A stretch of DNA of 64,000 bases from Pararge aegeria (GCF_905163445.1 NC_053182.1:19737501-19801500), one strand, 5' to 3'; numbered from the stretch's first letter, positions 12,481 through 23,370 are shown. Made by a program: numbers and translations. The notes: generated by a model not told the origin, from the sequence alone.

Positions 12481-12831
12481 TTCTTTTTAATTTTTTTGAT
12501 ATTTTTATGGACATAAATTAAATTTTAAATTGTAATCAACCTGATGCCTAGGTGTCAAGCCTAATGTGCCTGAGATTAAGAGTCGCGGGCGACAGCTACG
12601 CAATATATTTACGTGCATAAATATGTAGAGTACGTTGATGATTACGTGTATGATAATTTATGGTGATCACATAGTTGAGTAATGACTTCGATACGGGTTT
12701 GACGCTCGCTGAGCAAATAAGACTGACTAGCTTATAGAAAAATCCTTTTATAAAAATAAGTATTACTTTTTGCTCGAAGCTGTAACTGCTTTTTGAATTG
12801 CTCTTACTACGTAGCTTAATATTAATTTACC

Positions 12832-12952
12832 GTGATGTGGTGATAACAAAAATTTATCCGGCTAAGTTTGTTTGTGGGCTAAGAAGACTTAGACCGGGGA
12901 AGTAGCCCACAAAAAACTTAACCAAGTTTTTTTTTGGTTATCACCATCTCAC
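12832..12952. repeat. Inverted repeat made of two LINE-B UTR pieces
   Basis: The left arm 12832-12880 and right arm 12904-12952 are both 49 bp and complementary at roughly three quarters of positions, with a 23-bp spacer. Each arm matches the LINE-B UTR segment containing GGTGATAAC and TTGTGGGCT, so two UTR pieces lie head to head. Confidence 0.8.
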
Positions 12953-12999
12953 AATGTAAAATTATTAGAAGAGTAACCCGGTTAGAGCAATAATTCACA

Positions 13000-13965
13000 T
13001 CCAAGCTATTTTCCCTGGAAAAGCTATTATAAATAAATGATAGCTCTACTAATATTTACTGCTGATACTGCGGGAACAGCTTGTTAAAGAATGACCAACA
13101 ACCATACATACTTACAAACAATCGCATTTATAATATTAGTAAGTGGTTAATTATATCAAAATAACGATAACACATATCATAGAAAGAATAATGCATAGAA
13201 TTAACACAGAAATGCAGTTGACAAGGCCTAGAAAAGTATTCAAAACAGTATAACCACAGCCGGGCGTAAAATTATAGTATGCAATAAGTATAAAAAAAAA
13301 AAAATCTAAGTATAATCACAATGTAAAATCAATGTCAAAATATATACAAGAATATGATTATTAATAATTAAAATAAAAGTGAAAAAATCAAAAACAGATA
13401 ACATCATTGTAAATTATTATTATTTTTTCCTTTTTTTTTTCCTTTTAAACCTCACCGTGACGTTAACTGTCATCGAAAAAATTCATTTCAAGAGGGATGA
13501 ATTTTTATGATGTTGATGATAGGGCTTTAGCAATCAACCAATTTTTCAAAATTGTGTTACATTTTAAGATGGGGGAGATATTTAATATTATCTGGCAGCT
13601 CGTTAAAAACTCGTATCGCCATGATGTTTGTGCTTTTTAGAAGAACTCATGGCACAAGGGATGAGTTGTACTCCACACCAATAGGCTTAAAAGCTCAATA
13701 GTCACCTACTGTGTAGGCAAAATATACCGTACTTAATACTGCACGATAATGGGCGGTACAAATTGGCAATTAGAATTTCGGAAATAAGTATTATTTCTTC
13801 GCGTGGGGGTGACGGTATATAGCGTACGCGTTTTTTGTCGGCACACGAGGACGCAGGACAAAGCCTCAAAGGTTCGGCTTTTATACCAGATTTTTTTTTT
13901 GTTATATAAGCTTACGTTATGTACAGTCTAAGATGTATAAGTATAACAGACCATGATCATGATAT
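13000..13965. other. No clear feature; Helitron-like end at about 13085-13145
   Basis: The stretch CATACATACTTACAAACAAT to TTTATAATATTAGTAAG resembles the reverse complement of Helitron-like 5' ends seen at 29691 and 19824. The rest is AT-rich and unrecognised. Confidence 0.4.
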
Positions 13966-14070
13966 AAGTCAAAGTCAAAGTCAAAAATATCTTTATTCAC
14001 GTAGGCCCATAGGTGGCACTTTCGATGCGTACATAAGAATTACACGGTAGTGAGATATAAAGTGCCAGTA
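13966..14070 (-). mobile_element. LINE-B 3' end with (TTGACT)n tail
   Basis: The reverse complement gives the LINE-B end: a TGCCACCTATGGGCCTAC-like stretch, then GAATAAAGATATTTTTGACT and repeats of TTGACT. It matches 24040-24125 closely. Only about 100 bp remain. Confidence 0.85.
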
Positions 14071-14163
14071 GGGTTTGAACATTTATTTATTTATTTCATT
14101 ACTAACTATACACTGTATCATCTTGAATTATTTTCGATTATAGTTTTATAGTCCGAGTACAGT

Positions 14164-14360
14164 CAGTGGCGTGCATAGAGGGTATGCACAGGGTATGCAG
14201 ATGATAGAAAATGAAGAAAATGTCCAGTAGGAGTTATAATTACTTAAGGATATGCTTCTTATAACTCTTACAATGCCTATTCTTATGTTTTTTAAAACTC
14301 GTACTGGAGTGTTTCTTAATATTATATCATCTGCATACCTACTGTTGTATGTTCTCTACT
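14164..14360. mobile_element. hAT-type MITE M1, right end decayed
   Basis: Begins CAGTGGCGTGCATAGAGGGT and folds back on itself through TCCAGTAGGAGTTATAA and AAAACTCGTACTGGAG, the M1 plan. The right terminus is diverged so the target duplication cannot be read. Confidence 0.8.
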
Positions 14361-15159
14361 AAGTAGCAATATAAAACATTACATAAGTATTATTAAGATT
14401 TGTTTTGTATAGTAATAATTGAACGACAAAGCTGATGTCCCACCTGGTGGTAAGTGGAAAACTATCGCCTATAAAAAGCAACACACAAATATCAATTAGG
14501 ATTATTTATTTCCAATATTTTGAAACGGATCAATTTTGAATAGCAAAGTGAATAGAAATACAACAGTTTAAAAAAATAATATTTTAAATGTAAAGTTATT
14601 TGAAAATCTCTAAATAAACTTGTTTATTTATTACTTTTGTAATAAATATATTATTAATAATAAATTTTCTGACGATTGCGACATATTCAATAAGAAGATT
14701 ATATTGACATGTGCTGATCTAACTTACAATTTTCTACTCTCAATTATTCTATTAAACAAATGAAAATATTTATGCAATGTGAAAGTAATATTAATTAAGA
14801 AAAAAGCGTTTCTTCCGTCAGAAAAAAATCTGTGTTACTCCCTAGTCGCGCCTAAAGAAGTTTTACTTCAAAAATGTTAGCGACCCTACGCGCAGATTAT
14901 GGCTTCGTAGGAGAAGTCATCCTTATTTATTATCTTATGGAAATAATTAGTTTGATACTAAAAAAAGAGATTACATGACGTCACTGGAATCCTGGGATAT
15001 TCATTTAGGTATAAATGGAGTAGCAAGAACTGTGACGCGCGCAGCCTTCGGCGTCGATGCAAAAATGATCCTAATTGACCGGCAATTAATGTATCGTCGG
15101 TAAACAAATCGCGGGTGAATCACGAGTGTTTGTGTGGTGCCACTGACGGCGGGTTAATA
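14361..15159. other. No gene; weak repeat fragment at about 14430-14500
   Basis: The stretch CACCTGGTGGTAAGTGG to CGCCTATAAAAAGCAACAC resembles 44800-44850, a dispersed repeat of unknown class. The remainder is AT-rich and unrecognised. Confidence 0.4.
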
Positions 15160-15426
15160 TCAAATTCAAATTTAAATTCAAAAATGTTTATTCATGTAGA
15201 CCTTTTCACAGGCACTTATGAAGCGTTCGTACATTTAACGTGTAACACTAATGTTAGTGATGGTGATAACTGCATTCGTTAACTTAAAACTAAAGCTAGG
15301 AGGGTTCCAAACGCGCCCTGGTCTAAGAAGAGCCCACAACAAACTTAGCAAGGTTTTTTTTTGTTATCACCATCTCACAGTCGAGTTAATGTTGAGCAAT
15401 GAAGTTAGAGCAATTCATACCCAAGC
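15160..15426 (-). mobile_element. LINE-B 3' UTR
   Basis: Reverse-strand copy of the LINE-B end: A-rich tail of TTTGAAT repeats at 15160-15185, then GTAGACCTTTTCACAGGCAC, AGGGTTCCAAACGCGCCCTG and the TTATCACCATCTCACAG motif. It corresponds to 58347-58600. A T-run separates it from the SINE-A at 15440. Confidence 0.85.
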
Positions 15427-15439
15427 TTTTTTTTTTTTT

Positions 15440-15705
15440 GACGGCTGAGTGGCGCAGTGGGCAGCGACCCTGCTTTCTGAGTCCAAGGCCGTGGGTTCGA
15501 TTCCCACAACTGGAAAAATGTTTGTGTGATGAACATGAATTCAGTGTCTGGGTGTTTATCTGTATATTATAAGTATTTATGTGTATTATATTCGTATAAA
15601 AATATTCATCAGCTATCTCAGTACCCATAACACACGCTACGCTTACTTTGGGGCTAGATGGCGATGTGTGTATAGTCGTAGTATATATATATATATATTT
15701 TTTTT
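15440..15705 (+). mobile_element. SINE-A, full-length
   Basis: The head GTGGCGCAGTGGGCAGCGAC and GTGGGTTCGATTCCCAC are A-box-like and B-box-like elements of a tRNA-derived RNA polymerase III promoter. The body runs through TGTGTGATGAACATGAAT and GCTTACTTTGGGGCTAGATG to an AT-rich tail. It is the reference copy for this family in the window. It is not a tRNA gene: there is no acceptor-stem pairing and the body continues well past tRNA length. Confidence 0.93.
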
Positions 15706-15715
15706 TTTATCATAC

Positions 15716-16203
15716 AAATCGCTCTTAAAGTTGCACTGCCCGAACGCCATACTAACGTAATCGCAGGATCTCTCTACTATTCATTAGTCCAGATCCAAAA
15801 CTAGGCTTGCTGTTTGTCTTCTTACCTTACATTATCTACAAAAACAAAACTACACAATAAAATAATCTCTATTTTAAACAAATTTTATGAAAACTAATCA
15901 TAGTGTACGATAATGGTCTGGCTTAGTTTTATTATAATGAGACATTTTTTTTGTGTATTTCTTGAGGCTTGTTATTTTTGCACCTGCTTATATTCAGGTA
16001 TGACCCCACGAACTCATGCATGCCCATGTAATTTTGGTCAGTCTTAAATGTTTTATTTCAATGTTTGTAAAATATTAGGCTGTTTTTATGTTTGAAAGTT
16101 TGGACGTTTGCAATTCGTGAAAAACATTGGACAGAACCGAATCGCTGGGTTTCAATAGGTCTCTAAATTGAAATGCTAACTGCGCACGAAATGAATTAAA
16201 TGT
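15716..16203. other. No feature recognised
   Basis: AT-rich sequence with no repeat or gene signal I can support. Confidence 0.5.
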
Positions 16204-16666
16204 CTCAATCTCTAATTAGAAAAAAATCAAGAAACTAGTCCTGCTGGAAAAAAGTAAACGCTTACCTCCAACTAAGAAAATATAATCCGCTTTTACTGGA
16301 AACCCACGCCGTTTACTGAAATGAATAGTTTGCAACTGTTTTATAACATTATAGTATCAAGTCACTAAATACAATCAGTTTATACAGCGCAGAACTACGT
16401 TCACATTAGCTTGCAATGATTAACGCTAACATTGCTATTTCGATTTCATGCACTACGATGATCATTTCTGTTTCAGAACTACTCATGCGAGAAAAGTCTT
16501 TAATAGAAAGTTTTACGCACAGAATTAAGAACGTACAGAACCCTCATTCAGCAATCATTGCATGCAGTGCATTGTGTCCAAACGGGAAAACGCCCCGAAC
16601 ACGTGACACTTCACACCCGCGGAATGCTGCTAACACACGAACTTTTCCTATTATACCCATTTTATG
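16204..16666 (+). repeat. Duplicated segment Y, copy 1
   Basis: Matches 17808-18276 over its whole length with point changes and small indels. Shared landmarks are AAAAAAGTAAACGC, AACCCACGCCGTTTAC and CACACCCGCGGAATGCTGCT. A short frame (16416-16670) is partly shared between copies, but most differences change the amino acid and the frame start is lost in copy 2, so coding is not supported. Confidence 0.85.
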
Positions 16667-17062
16667 GTAAACGTTTAGCACATTAGAGGTAAATAATTAC
16701 TGTCAACTAGCTGCTAAAATTATAAATGGAATAAACTGATTTCATTACACGCTGAGAAAATTGTAAGTAGGTTTCATACATAAGTAAGAAAAACAACAAC
16801 GTAACAAGTCAAACCTTTTTTTTAAAAAACTAAAATGTTGACTATAGCTAACTTCAGTGTGGTGTGGATTTTAGTGAAAGTGTGCACGCACATCGTAAAA
16901 ATTTACACTCATAATTTTTCCCAAGCGCACCAAAAGAAGTATAACTTCAAAAATAAATAGACGAATACCTGCCAGAAAATAAAACAAAGACAATGAATAA
17001 TATTAGTAAGGTGTTAAAACCTCCAGTCATTAACCGACTCCAGCGCCATCTTGCGGCCCGAA
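16667..17062. other. No feature recognised
   Basis: AT-rich sequence before the LINE-A end; nothing recognised. Confidence 0.5.
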
Positions 17063-17320
17063 TATACAATTGATGAATTTCTTAATGACAAGGTTGCTTG
17101 GAAGCATCCGGCTCCGCTTTCATCTCTAACAAGATTGAAAAGTGAATGTTAAAATGTAAATTGTTGATGTTGGAAAAGAGCAACTGCTGAGTTTCTTGCC
17201 GGCTTCTTCTCGGTAGAATCTGCCCGTGGTAGAGTCACTACACACAGACAGACTTGACGTTTCAAAGGTGCTTATATTAGGCCTGCTTGAAATAAATGAA
17301 TTTTGAATTTTGAATAAAAC
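17063..17320 (+). pseudogene. LINE-A reverse transcriptase tail plus 3' UTR
   Basis: The plus strand from 17063 encodes YTIDEFLNDKVAWKHPAPLS followed by a stop. This is the end of the LINE-A reverse transcriptase reading frame, also visible in reverse at 63860-63770. The UTR follows with GAGCAACTGCTGAGTTTCTT and CAGACTTGACGTTTCAAA, then GAAATAAATGAATTTTGAAT as the tail. All catalytic motifs are missing through 5' truncation. Confidence 0.88.
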
Positions 17321-17544
17321 AGTAACGATGTTTATTTTTCCTCTTAAAATAGTCAAAACCGCTGCCGCCGCATGTACGCATATCGGAAATAAAAGTTTAT
17401 TGATGACTTATATTACATTTTAGTTCACTCAGTGCGCCAAGTACAGCGGAGCGCCGAGTTTTGCGGTTTACAGATTTGTCATTGTTATTTGGGTCACGGG
17501 TACTGTGTCATTAATTAGTGGTAGGTAATAACAATTTATTAAAT

Positions 17545-17780
17545 GAGCAACGATAGCTTAGTGGTTGTAGATTCGGTTTCCCTTTTGGGGTGACCGAGGT
17601 CGATTCCGGTGCGCACCTCTAACTTTTCAAAGTTATGTGCATTTTTAATAATTAAAATATCACTTGCTTCGACGGTAAAGGTAAACATCGTGAGGAAACC
17701 TGCATGCCAGAGATTTCTCCATTATATTCTCAAAGGTGTGTGGAGTCTACCAATCCGCACTGGGCCAGCAAGCGGTAGTC
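17545..17780 (+). mobile_element. SINE-B, 5' part
   Basis: The tRNA-like head (GATAGCTTAGTGGTTGTAG, then GAGGTCGATTCCGGTGCGCA) leads into AAATATCACTTGCTTCGACG, CATCGTGAGGAAACCTGCAT and CTACCAATCCGCACTGGGCC. The 3' end of the SINE lies at 18277-18345, beyond repeat Y copy 2, so the SINE appears split. Confidence 0.88.
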
Positions 17781-17807
17781 CCCTTAATTTCTCTATCTCT
17801 ATCTAGA

Positions 17808-18276
17808 CTCAATCTCAAATAAAAAACAATAAAATAATCCTGTTGTAAAAAAGTAAACGCACTTACCTCTAACTTTATATTAAGAAAATATAATCCGCTA
17901 TTACTAGAAACCCACGCCGTTTACATTGGAAATGAATAGTTTGCAACTGTTTTATAACATTATAGTATCAAGTCATTAAATACAATCAGATTATACAGCG
18001 CAGAACTATACGTTCACATTAGCTTGCAATGATTAACGCTAACATTGCTATTTCGATTTCATGCACTACGATGATTATTCCTGTTTCAGAACTACTTATG
18101 CGAGAAAAGGCTATATAATAAAAAAAAGATGTTTTACGCACGGAATTAAGAACATACAGAACCCTAATTCAGCAATCATTGCATTCAGTGCACTGTGTCC
18201 AAACGGGAAAGCGTACCGAACACGTGTCACTTCACACCCGCGGAATGCTGCTAACTCACAAACATTTCCCATTATA
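17808..18276 (+). repeat. Duplicated segment Y, copy 2
   Basis: Second copy of 16204-16666, about 1.6 kb downstream in direct orientation. It lies between two parts of a SINE-B copy, which suggests that segment Y is itself mobile or was copied here after the SINE inserted. Terminal inverted repeats were not evident. Confidence 0.82.
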
Positions 18277-18345
18277 CCTTCAAGGGGGACTACAGCCTTT
18301 AACCTTTCTCATTGTGGGAGGAGATCCGTATGATGATGATGATAA
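18277..18345 (+). mobile_element. SINE-B 3' end fragment
   Basis: GGACTACAGCC, CTCATTGTGGGAGGAGA and the ATGATGATGATG tail match the SINE-B 3' end at 39590-39660. Confidence 0.8.
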
Positions 18346-18601
18346 TTTGTTTAAATAGCGGTACGATGTCGATAAGTAGGTACGTACGGAAACGATAACG
18401 TTTTTTTTTGTAGTAAGTAGGTAAGGTAATCGATACACTGCCATTTTTACTAACCTAGGCCAACAAGAAATTATAATACCTTTTTTGCTGATAACTTGTG
18501 GTTATCAGAACCGCTTTCTATTCAGATCAGTAGTGATTCCCTCGTGAGTCTTGAGGAATATCGATAGTTGGACAGTTCGGTGTATTTGATTATGCACGTA
18601 A

Positions 18602-18905
18602 TTTTTATTCAAATTCAAATTCAGAATTCATTTTTTCAAGTAAGCCTAATAAAGTTTGGAGGAGTTGGGAGGCCTTGGCCGTGGCTAGTTACCACCCTAC
18701 CGACAAAGACGTGCCGCTAAGCGATTTAGTGTTCCGACGCGATCTCGCTCAGAAACCGATTAGGAGTAGGTATGACCACCATCTTCATCTGCATCATCGC
18801 TTACCACCAGGTGAGAATGTAGTCAAGGTCTATCCTATCTGGTAGTGGAATAAAAAAAAATAGGCACTTCTGAAACGACAAGTCTGTCTTTTTGTAGTGA
18901 CTACC
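18602..18905 (-). mobile_element. LINE-A 3' end split by a SINE-C
   Basis: The reverse-strand LINE-A tail occupies 18608-18650 (TTCAAATTCAAATTC, then TTTTTTCAAGTAAGCC) and resumes at about 18863 with GGCACTTCTGAAACGACAAG. In intact copies such as 25446 these pieces are contiguous. Confidence 0.82.
18661..18857 (+). mobile_element. SINE-C body, inserted in a LINE-A end
   Basis: GGCCGTGGCTAGTTACCACC, CTAAGCGATTTAGTGTTCC and CACCAGGTGAGAATGTAGTC are the SINE-C body; an A-rich end follows. The tRNA-like head is missing, as in a 5'-truncated copy. Confidence 0.85.
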
Positions 18906-19550
18906 ATTTTTTTTTCTTTCACGCGACAATATCATCAGCTTATACAATGTCCAACTGATGGGCACCGGAGTCCTTTATTGGAGATAAAGCAATGCCTTAT
19001 ATCCCGGTCTCCAATGACAGGAGCTTGCTAAACTTAGCCTTAGATATTGTTGGCCTTGATTCCTAGCCATAAAGGTACGTTTCACCAAACGATTTTCACG
19101 AGGCTAAAGAAGCTATGAGTTACTTAACTTGACAAAGTTGTCAAATTTTATTTTTGACTGTGACTTTTGTCTTTGTTTTGGCGTTGGCGGCCATCTTGCA
19201 TGTTTATTATTTAGAACTTGATCACATAGCACCAACGAGAAACACCGAGCCAAATATTTAACGCCAAAGCAGTCCTTGCATAGACATTTTTTTTTTTTCA
19301 ACCCAGTGTCACTTTATGATTCCCCTAAACTCTTCGATCCGTCGAATCGGTGTCGTAACTTTAGACGGCGCCTAACGTCGTTAGCTATCACATAAGATTT
19401 GGTGAAATATTTTTTTCCTCTAGGAATCACTTAAAACACTAGGCACCGATCTAGGCGTTCCTTAGGTTTATCTGCTATGCATCTAAAATACGAGCTAAAG
19501 GTTAAGTGTAAAGCACATCCATCCAGTAAGTTACCGACTGAGACGACTTT
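18906..19550. other. No feature recognised
   Basis: Nothing supported. Short frames here show no family similarity. Confidence 0.45.
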
Positions 19551-19580
19551 GTCATTAGTTTAAATGCTTAAACTAATGAC
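19551..19580. repeat. Perfect hairpin, 13-bp arms
   Basis: The left arm GTCATTAGTTTAA (19551-19563) and its exact reverse complement (19568-19580) are separated by the four bases ATGC. The stem is AT-rich and its role is unknown. Confidence 0.9.
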
Positions 19581-19639
19581 ATAGTTTCAAGCGTTAGCTC
19601 TAGTAGCTTTTGGACTTTATTTCGACTTTACTGCCGCTT

Positions 19640-19824
19640 AAAAAAAATTGCCTGAGTGTCGGGTTAAAAATTGACATATCTGTTAATGCAGGATTGAATC
19701 TATATTCCAAGTCAATATTTCTGTCAAACACTTTTAGTAGTTTTTCGGGTCAGAGTAAAAAATATCCATAAACCCATACATCCAAACATCCTCACATACT
19801 TTCACGTTTATAATATTAGTAGGA
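19640..19824 (-). mobile_element. Helitron-like 5' end, reverse strand
   Basis: The reverse complement begins TCCTACTAATATTATAAACG, the same start as the Helitron-like copies at 29691 and 55102. The 3' CTAG end is not found nearby. Confidence 0.6.
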
Positions 19825-19971
19825 TCCTTCGGTCATTTTTCAAATAATATTAAGTAATTTCTTTAAGTCTTCTCTTTTATCATTTTAAAATACTACTGAA
19901 TAATATAAGTATATTAAGTATTACTAAGTATATTTAATTTTTGTTATCTAAGTATATTAAGTGCTACTAAG

Positions 19972-20080
19972 CGATAAGGCCACCTTTGTATTCTACTTCC
20001 GTCTTTGTATTTCTATTATTCTTTTATTTCCCTAACTTCATAGTGGTGCCAATAAAGAGTTAAATAAATAAATAAAATAA
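19972..20080 (+). mobile_element. LINE-C 3' end
   Basis: GCGATAAGGCCACCTTTGTA and GGTGCCAATAAAGAGT, with a following AAATAAATAAATA tail, match the LINE-C ends at 52508 and, in reverse, 60410. Confidence 0.75.
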
Positions 20081-21174
20081 AGTGTTTCCTTTGAGCTAAT
20101 CAATTATTTTTAGGTGATTTAAAGACACATATACATTTTAAAAGCGAACACCAGTTGTACTAATACGGCACACGTGTCTCTGGCATTTTAAAATCCCTAA
20201 AAAATATACCTTGGTCCATCAGTGGACTTTCAGCGGTTGATAAGATGTTTCATTTAAAAGTGGTTATTTCGTTTCTTTGATCCCAGTAAAAGTTAGCCCT
20301 TTGACTGTAATCTCACCTGATAAGTGATGATGCAGTCTAAAATTAATTATTAATCGAGACAGTGATTCTCTCACCGACGCCAGCGCGACACTAACTCGTT
20401 ATAATTGAGCAAAGGAATTAATTAGCCACAGTGATGAAGGATGAATAGTTATTGTAATAAGGTCTTTTATCGCGTGCGCGGCGTAGAACGGTTTTTCCAC
20501 AACACAACGGCGAAGGTGAACGGGGCTGCTTGCGTCAAACCACCCTTTCACAGCCATGAATCACATAGAAGTAAGGACGTATGTCAAGGATGAAGTAATA
20601 TTAATCTTTGAATAGTAGAGCTTTTTATGACAGAGCTCGTCCGGGGAAGTACTGCCGTCATACTTATTTCTGCCTCTAAGCAGCATTAATTTCAAATTGT
20701 TTTTTGGTCTGATAGACGTGGTAGTCGGTGTAGTTACCTACGGCTATGGAACTGCACTTTGTAGGCACCTGCGAAGCGTTGCTGTTAACTTGTGGGCCAT
20801 CAGCTTTATTCTTCTATTAACCCTATAGATATAAAATATCCTTACTGATTTTGTTGAAAGATTGCTGTTGAGTAACAAAAACTTCGTCTCGAGGACGGCT
20901 TAGGCAATGGCGGTATTTCGCCGACATTTTGAATTTGGTGACATGATAAACGACTAAGCACCGATAATGCAGTAGTATTTATATCAAAATACCCACCAAC
21001 TCAATGTCATGAACATAAATATCTGGCAAATATGAATTTTTAGTTATCAAAAGTTTAACTATTTACCCACTTCATAAATTTACTGTAAAAGACACTAAAG
21101 TTTAGTAGTAAAAAGTATCAAAATACCTACCAGTAAGCATTTGCAAATTCAAGCCTTTCTTTTGACTAATTCTT
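20081..21174. other. No gene; faint SINE debris
   Basis: Short matches to a SINE-C end (reverse, around 20300-20340) and to a dispersed repeat with CTGCCTCTAAGCAGCA (20670) are visible. Nothing else is recognisable. Confidence 0.4.
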
Positions 21175-21235
21175 TCATTATAAACATACGTCATGCCAAT
21201 GTAAGGTACATTGGCATGAAGTATGTCTATAATGA
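21175..21235. repeat. Hairpin, 29-bp arms with 3-base loop
   Basis: Arms 21175-21203 and 21207-21235 are reverse complements apart from two mismatches; the inner part includes CATGCCAATGTA and TACATTGGCATG. It is a strong fold-back in otherwise unstructured AT-rich sequence. The tight loop is unlike a typical microRNA precursor. Confidence 0.88.
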
Positions 21236-22099
21236 CATCTCTTGTGGTGCGGTGATCGCTGCACTCCCAGTTCCGGATATATCATGGATTTCCGCAAAGT
21301 AACGCCTGCCAATTTAATATTTGAATCAGTATTGTAGGTGCGCCAGAGAGATTCAAATCCATATTGTATCCACGAGTAGTTTTCAGAAAAACTATGATAA
21401 ACAAAATAGCATTTTTTGCGCCGTCCGCGTCCGTTCTATTAATACGCGTTGAATATCCGACTCAGAGTGAGTGGTTTGTGCGGTTTTTTAGAGAAAAAAA
21501 AGCTTTATCCGTGGCCGTGACGAGCAAAACAACATTAATGGTGCGACGACTTCTCTATGAAAATATTTTTGCGGAACGAATTCCAAATTAACTGGAATGT
21601 ATACGTTGCAGGGAAACGAGGTTACAGGGGATTTTTTAATATCCCTGGGTTGGACGTTTGCCCGGGACATTATAATAAAAAATACTTAGTGGTAAGAGTG
21701 TTTTTCGATAGAGATACCGTAAATTGTGTGGCATGCCAAAATTGTAGTATTTTGACAGGCAAAGGTAAAGACAGACATTATCAGTGTATACCTTAAAATA
21801 TGAAGGTGTGACACGACATAATACTACTACATTTTCAGTGATATGTTCTTATCGTAATTCGTATGCATACCACAAAATATGGTATTTCGATTGTATAGAA
21901 GACAACGAATATGTTACCATTTAAAACAATGGTTCACGAAGGAATAACGAATAACTTCACAGCTAACTTTGAGCTGTCGAATATAAACTAGTTGGGTTTG
22001 ATAATGAGTTCGTGATTATTAAACCATTCAAAAAATCTTGTTTCTTCATTTCGTGGTGACCAAGTTCAGTGTGTTATGGTTTGGCAGTTTATAAGATTA
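21236..22099. other. Snapback centre c2 fragment, otherwise unrecognised
   Basis: At 21266-21325 the sequence ATATATCATGGATTTCCGC with AAAGTAACGCCTGC is the reverse of module c2 seen at 46180-46230. The rest shows two short overlapping reading frames (21364-21796) with no family resemblance. Confidence 0.5.
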
Positions 22100-22290
22100 C
22101 TAGCTGTCCCGGCCAACTTCGTACCGCGGATTTTTTTTTTTTATGGTTGTTATATTTTAATACTTATTATCCTATTTACGTCTAAGAGGATTCGAAAAAA
22201 TCAAATATCATAAAAAAAGGTCCAGCCGTTCTGGAGTTATAAATGGTGTAGCTAACACAACTTTCTTTTATATATATAAATTTCGCTTAT
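22100..22290 (-). mobile_element. Helitron-like element fragment
   Basis: Starts on the plus strand with ACTAGCTGTCCCGGCCAACT, the reverse of a CTAG-ending Helitron terminus. The interior (TTATTATCCTATTTACG, GGAGTTATAAATGGTGTAGC) resembles 40300-40420. Confidence 0.6.
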
Positions 22291-22784
22291 AAGAATTATA
22301 TTTCTTCTTCTTTTGCTACATAAGCGTATTCGCCTGTTGTACGCAGTTTGTCCTTCCTTGCTATATATATATAATGTTCTGTTTCAAATTCTTTAAAGTC
22401 TTACAGGCTTCAACCAGTTAAAAGAGATTATGGACGTATTCATGCTTTGTTCCGGGATTACATGTTCTCCCTGGAATATTCATGATATCACTGACATTCT
22501 CATTTACCCGCTACAAATATACGCGCTTAACTTTTTATACGTTGAAGTTCATAAAAGTGAATCTGCTTTGTTTTTATGTATCGGTGGTTCGAACTTCATG
22601 TGTGACTGCACACAGACGCCTTCTTCGACTCAGCGGAGCGCGACGAGACCCAGTGGTTCCAGATTCGATTTCCAAATACATTTTATGGCATCACAAAATT
22701 TGGCACACAACCCATAAAAGCAAAAGTAGCAATTGCTACGGGCCCCGCATATTTAATACAACTCATCTCTGCCTGACTGACTGA
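22291..22784. other. No feature recognised
   Basis: AT-rich sequence with chance frames. GCTACGGGCCC at 22736 recurs at 23018, a short local duplication. Confidence 0.45.
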
Positions 22785-22864
22785 CAAACACGCACACACA
22801 CACGCAAACGCACACACCCACGCACACGCAAACGCACACACCCACGCACACGCCCACGCACACA
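22785..22864. repeat. Compound CA-rich minisatellite
   Basis: Tandem units built from ACGCACACAC, CCACGCACACGC and AAACGCACACAC. Reverse-strand translation gives a cysteine/alanine-rich repeat peptide that is a consequence of the repeat and not a protein. Confidence 0.9.
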
Positions 22865-23370
22865 GACATCTCCTATAGTAATTTACTACACTATTAACTA
22901 TCCACAAAATTGTAACCTATAAATAGCAAAGACGTATTGTATTTAAGATACGTTTATACGTAACACTTTATACTAAAGAACCCAAAGCAGATCAAGGGTT
23001 CTTTTAAATAATTTGCTACGGGCCCCCCCCGCGCTTGTTTAATCAGGCACTGATTCCTATGACGGATTATTCAATAAGAAATATTAGGTTTCTGGCAAGA
23101 CATTTTTTAGGCCACTCACTGCTCTGCTGGCAAAGTCGTATCGCTGTCCTTTTTATTTATAGTTGACGTACCAAGCAAATGGTAAATGGACAACCATTGC
23201 CTTTAATCAGAGCAATACTTCGCAGGGCATGCAAGAAATACGTCCTGCAACGTGCCGCCCTGTACCATCAACCTTGATGGATATACTCTATTTTTTTTCT
23301 TACATAATTAACAGAAGTGCAAAAAAAAAAAATTGGTTGTCTGTAAAGTCGCCTTACTGACGATAGTTGA
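22865..23370. other. No gene; repeat fragment at about 23190-23283
   Basis: CAACCATTGCCTTTAATCAG and CGTGCCGCCCTGTACCATCA match the unclassified dispersed repeat at 44800-44900. Confidence 0.4.

Noticed and set aside
15440..15520. Possible tRNA gene (also at 8802, 26973, 36960, 46924, 57355 and 63322)
   Set aside because: Box A and B-like words are present, but there is no full cloverleaf or acceptor stem, and each continues into a shared SINE body.
16416..16670. Possible conserved small protein shared with 18061-18333
   Set aside because: The similarity comes from the whole-segment duplication. Most differences change the amino acid and the start is not shared, so purifying selection is not indicated.
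21364..21796. Two overlapping plus-strand frames of 75 and 79 codons
   Set aside because: No domain, repeat family or splice structure could be recognised; length is within chance expectation.
22683..22907. Cysteine-rich small protein on the minus strand
   Set aside because: The cysteine/alanine repeats come from the CA-rich minisatellite; no signal peptide or family match.
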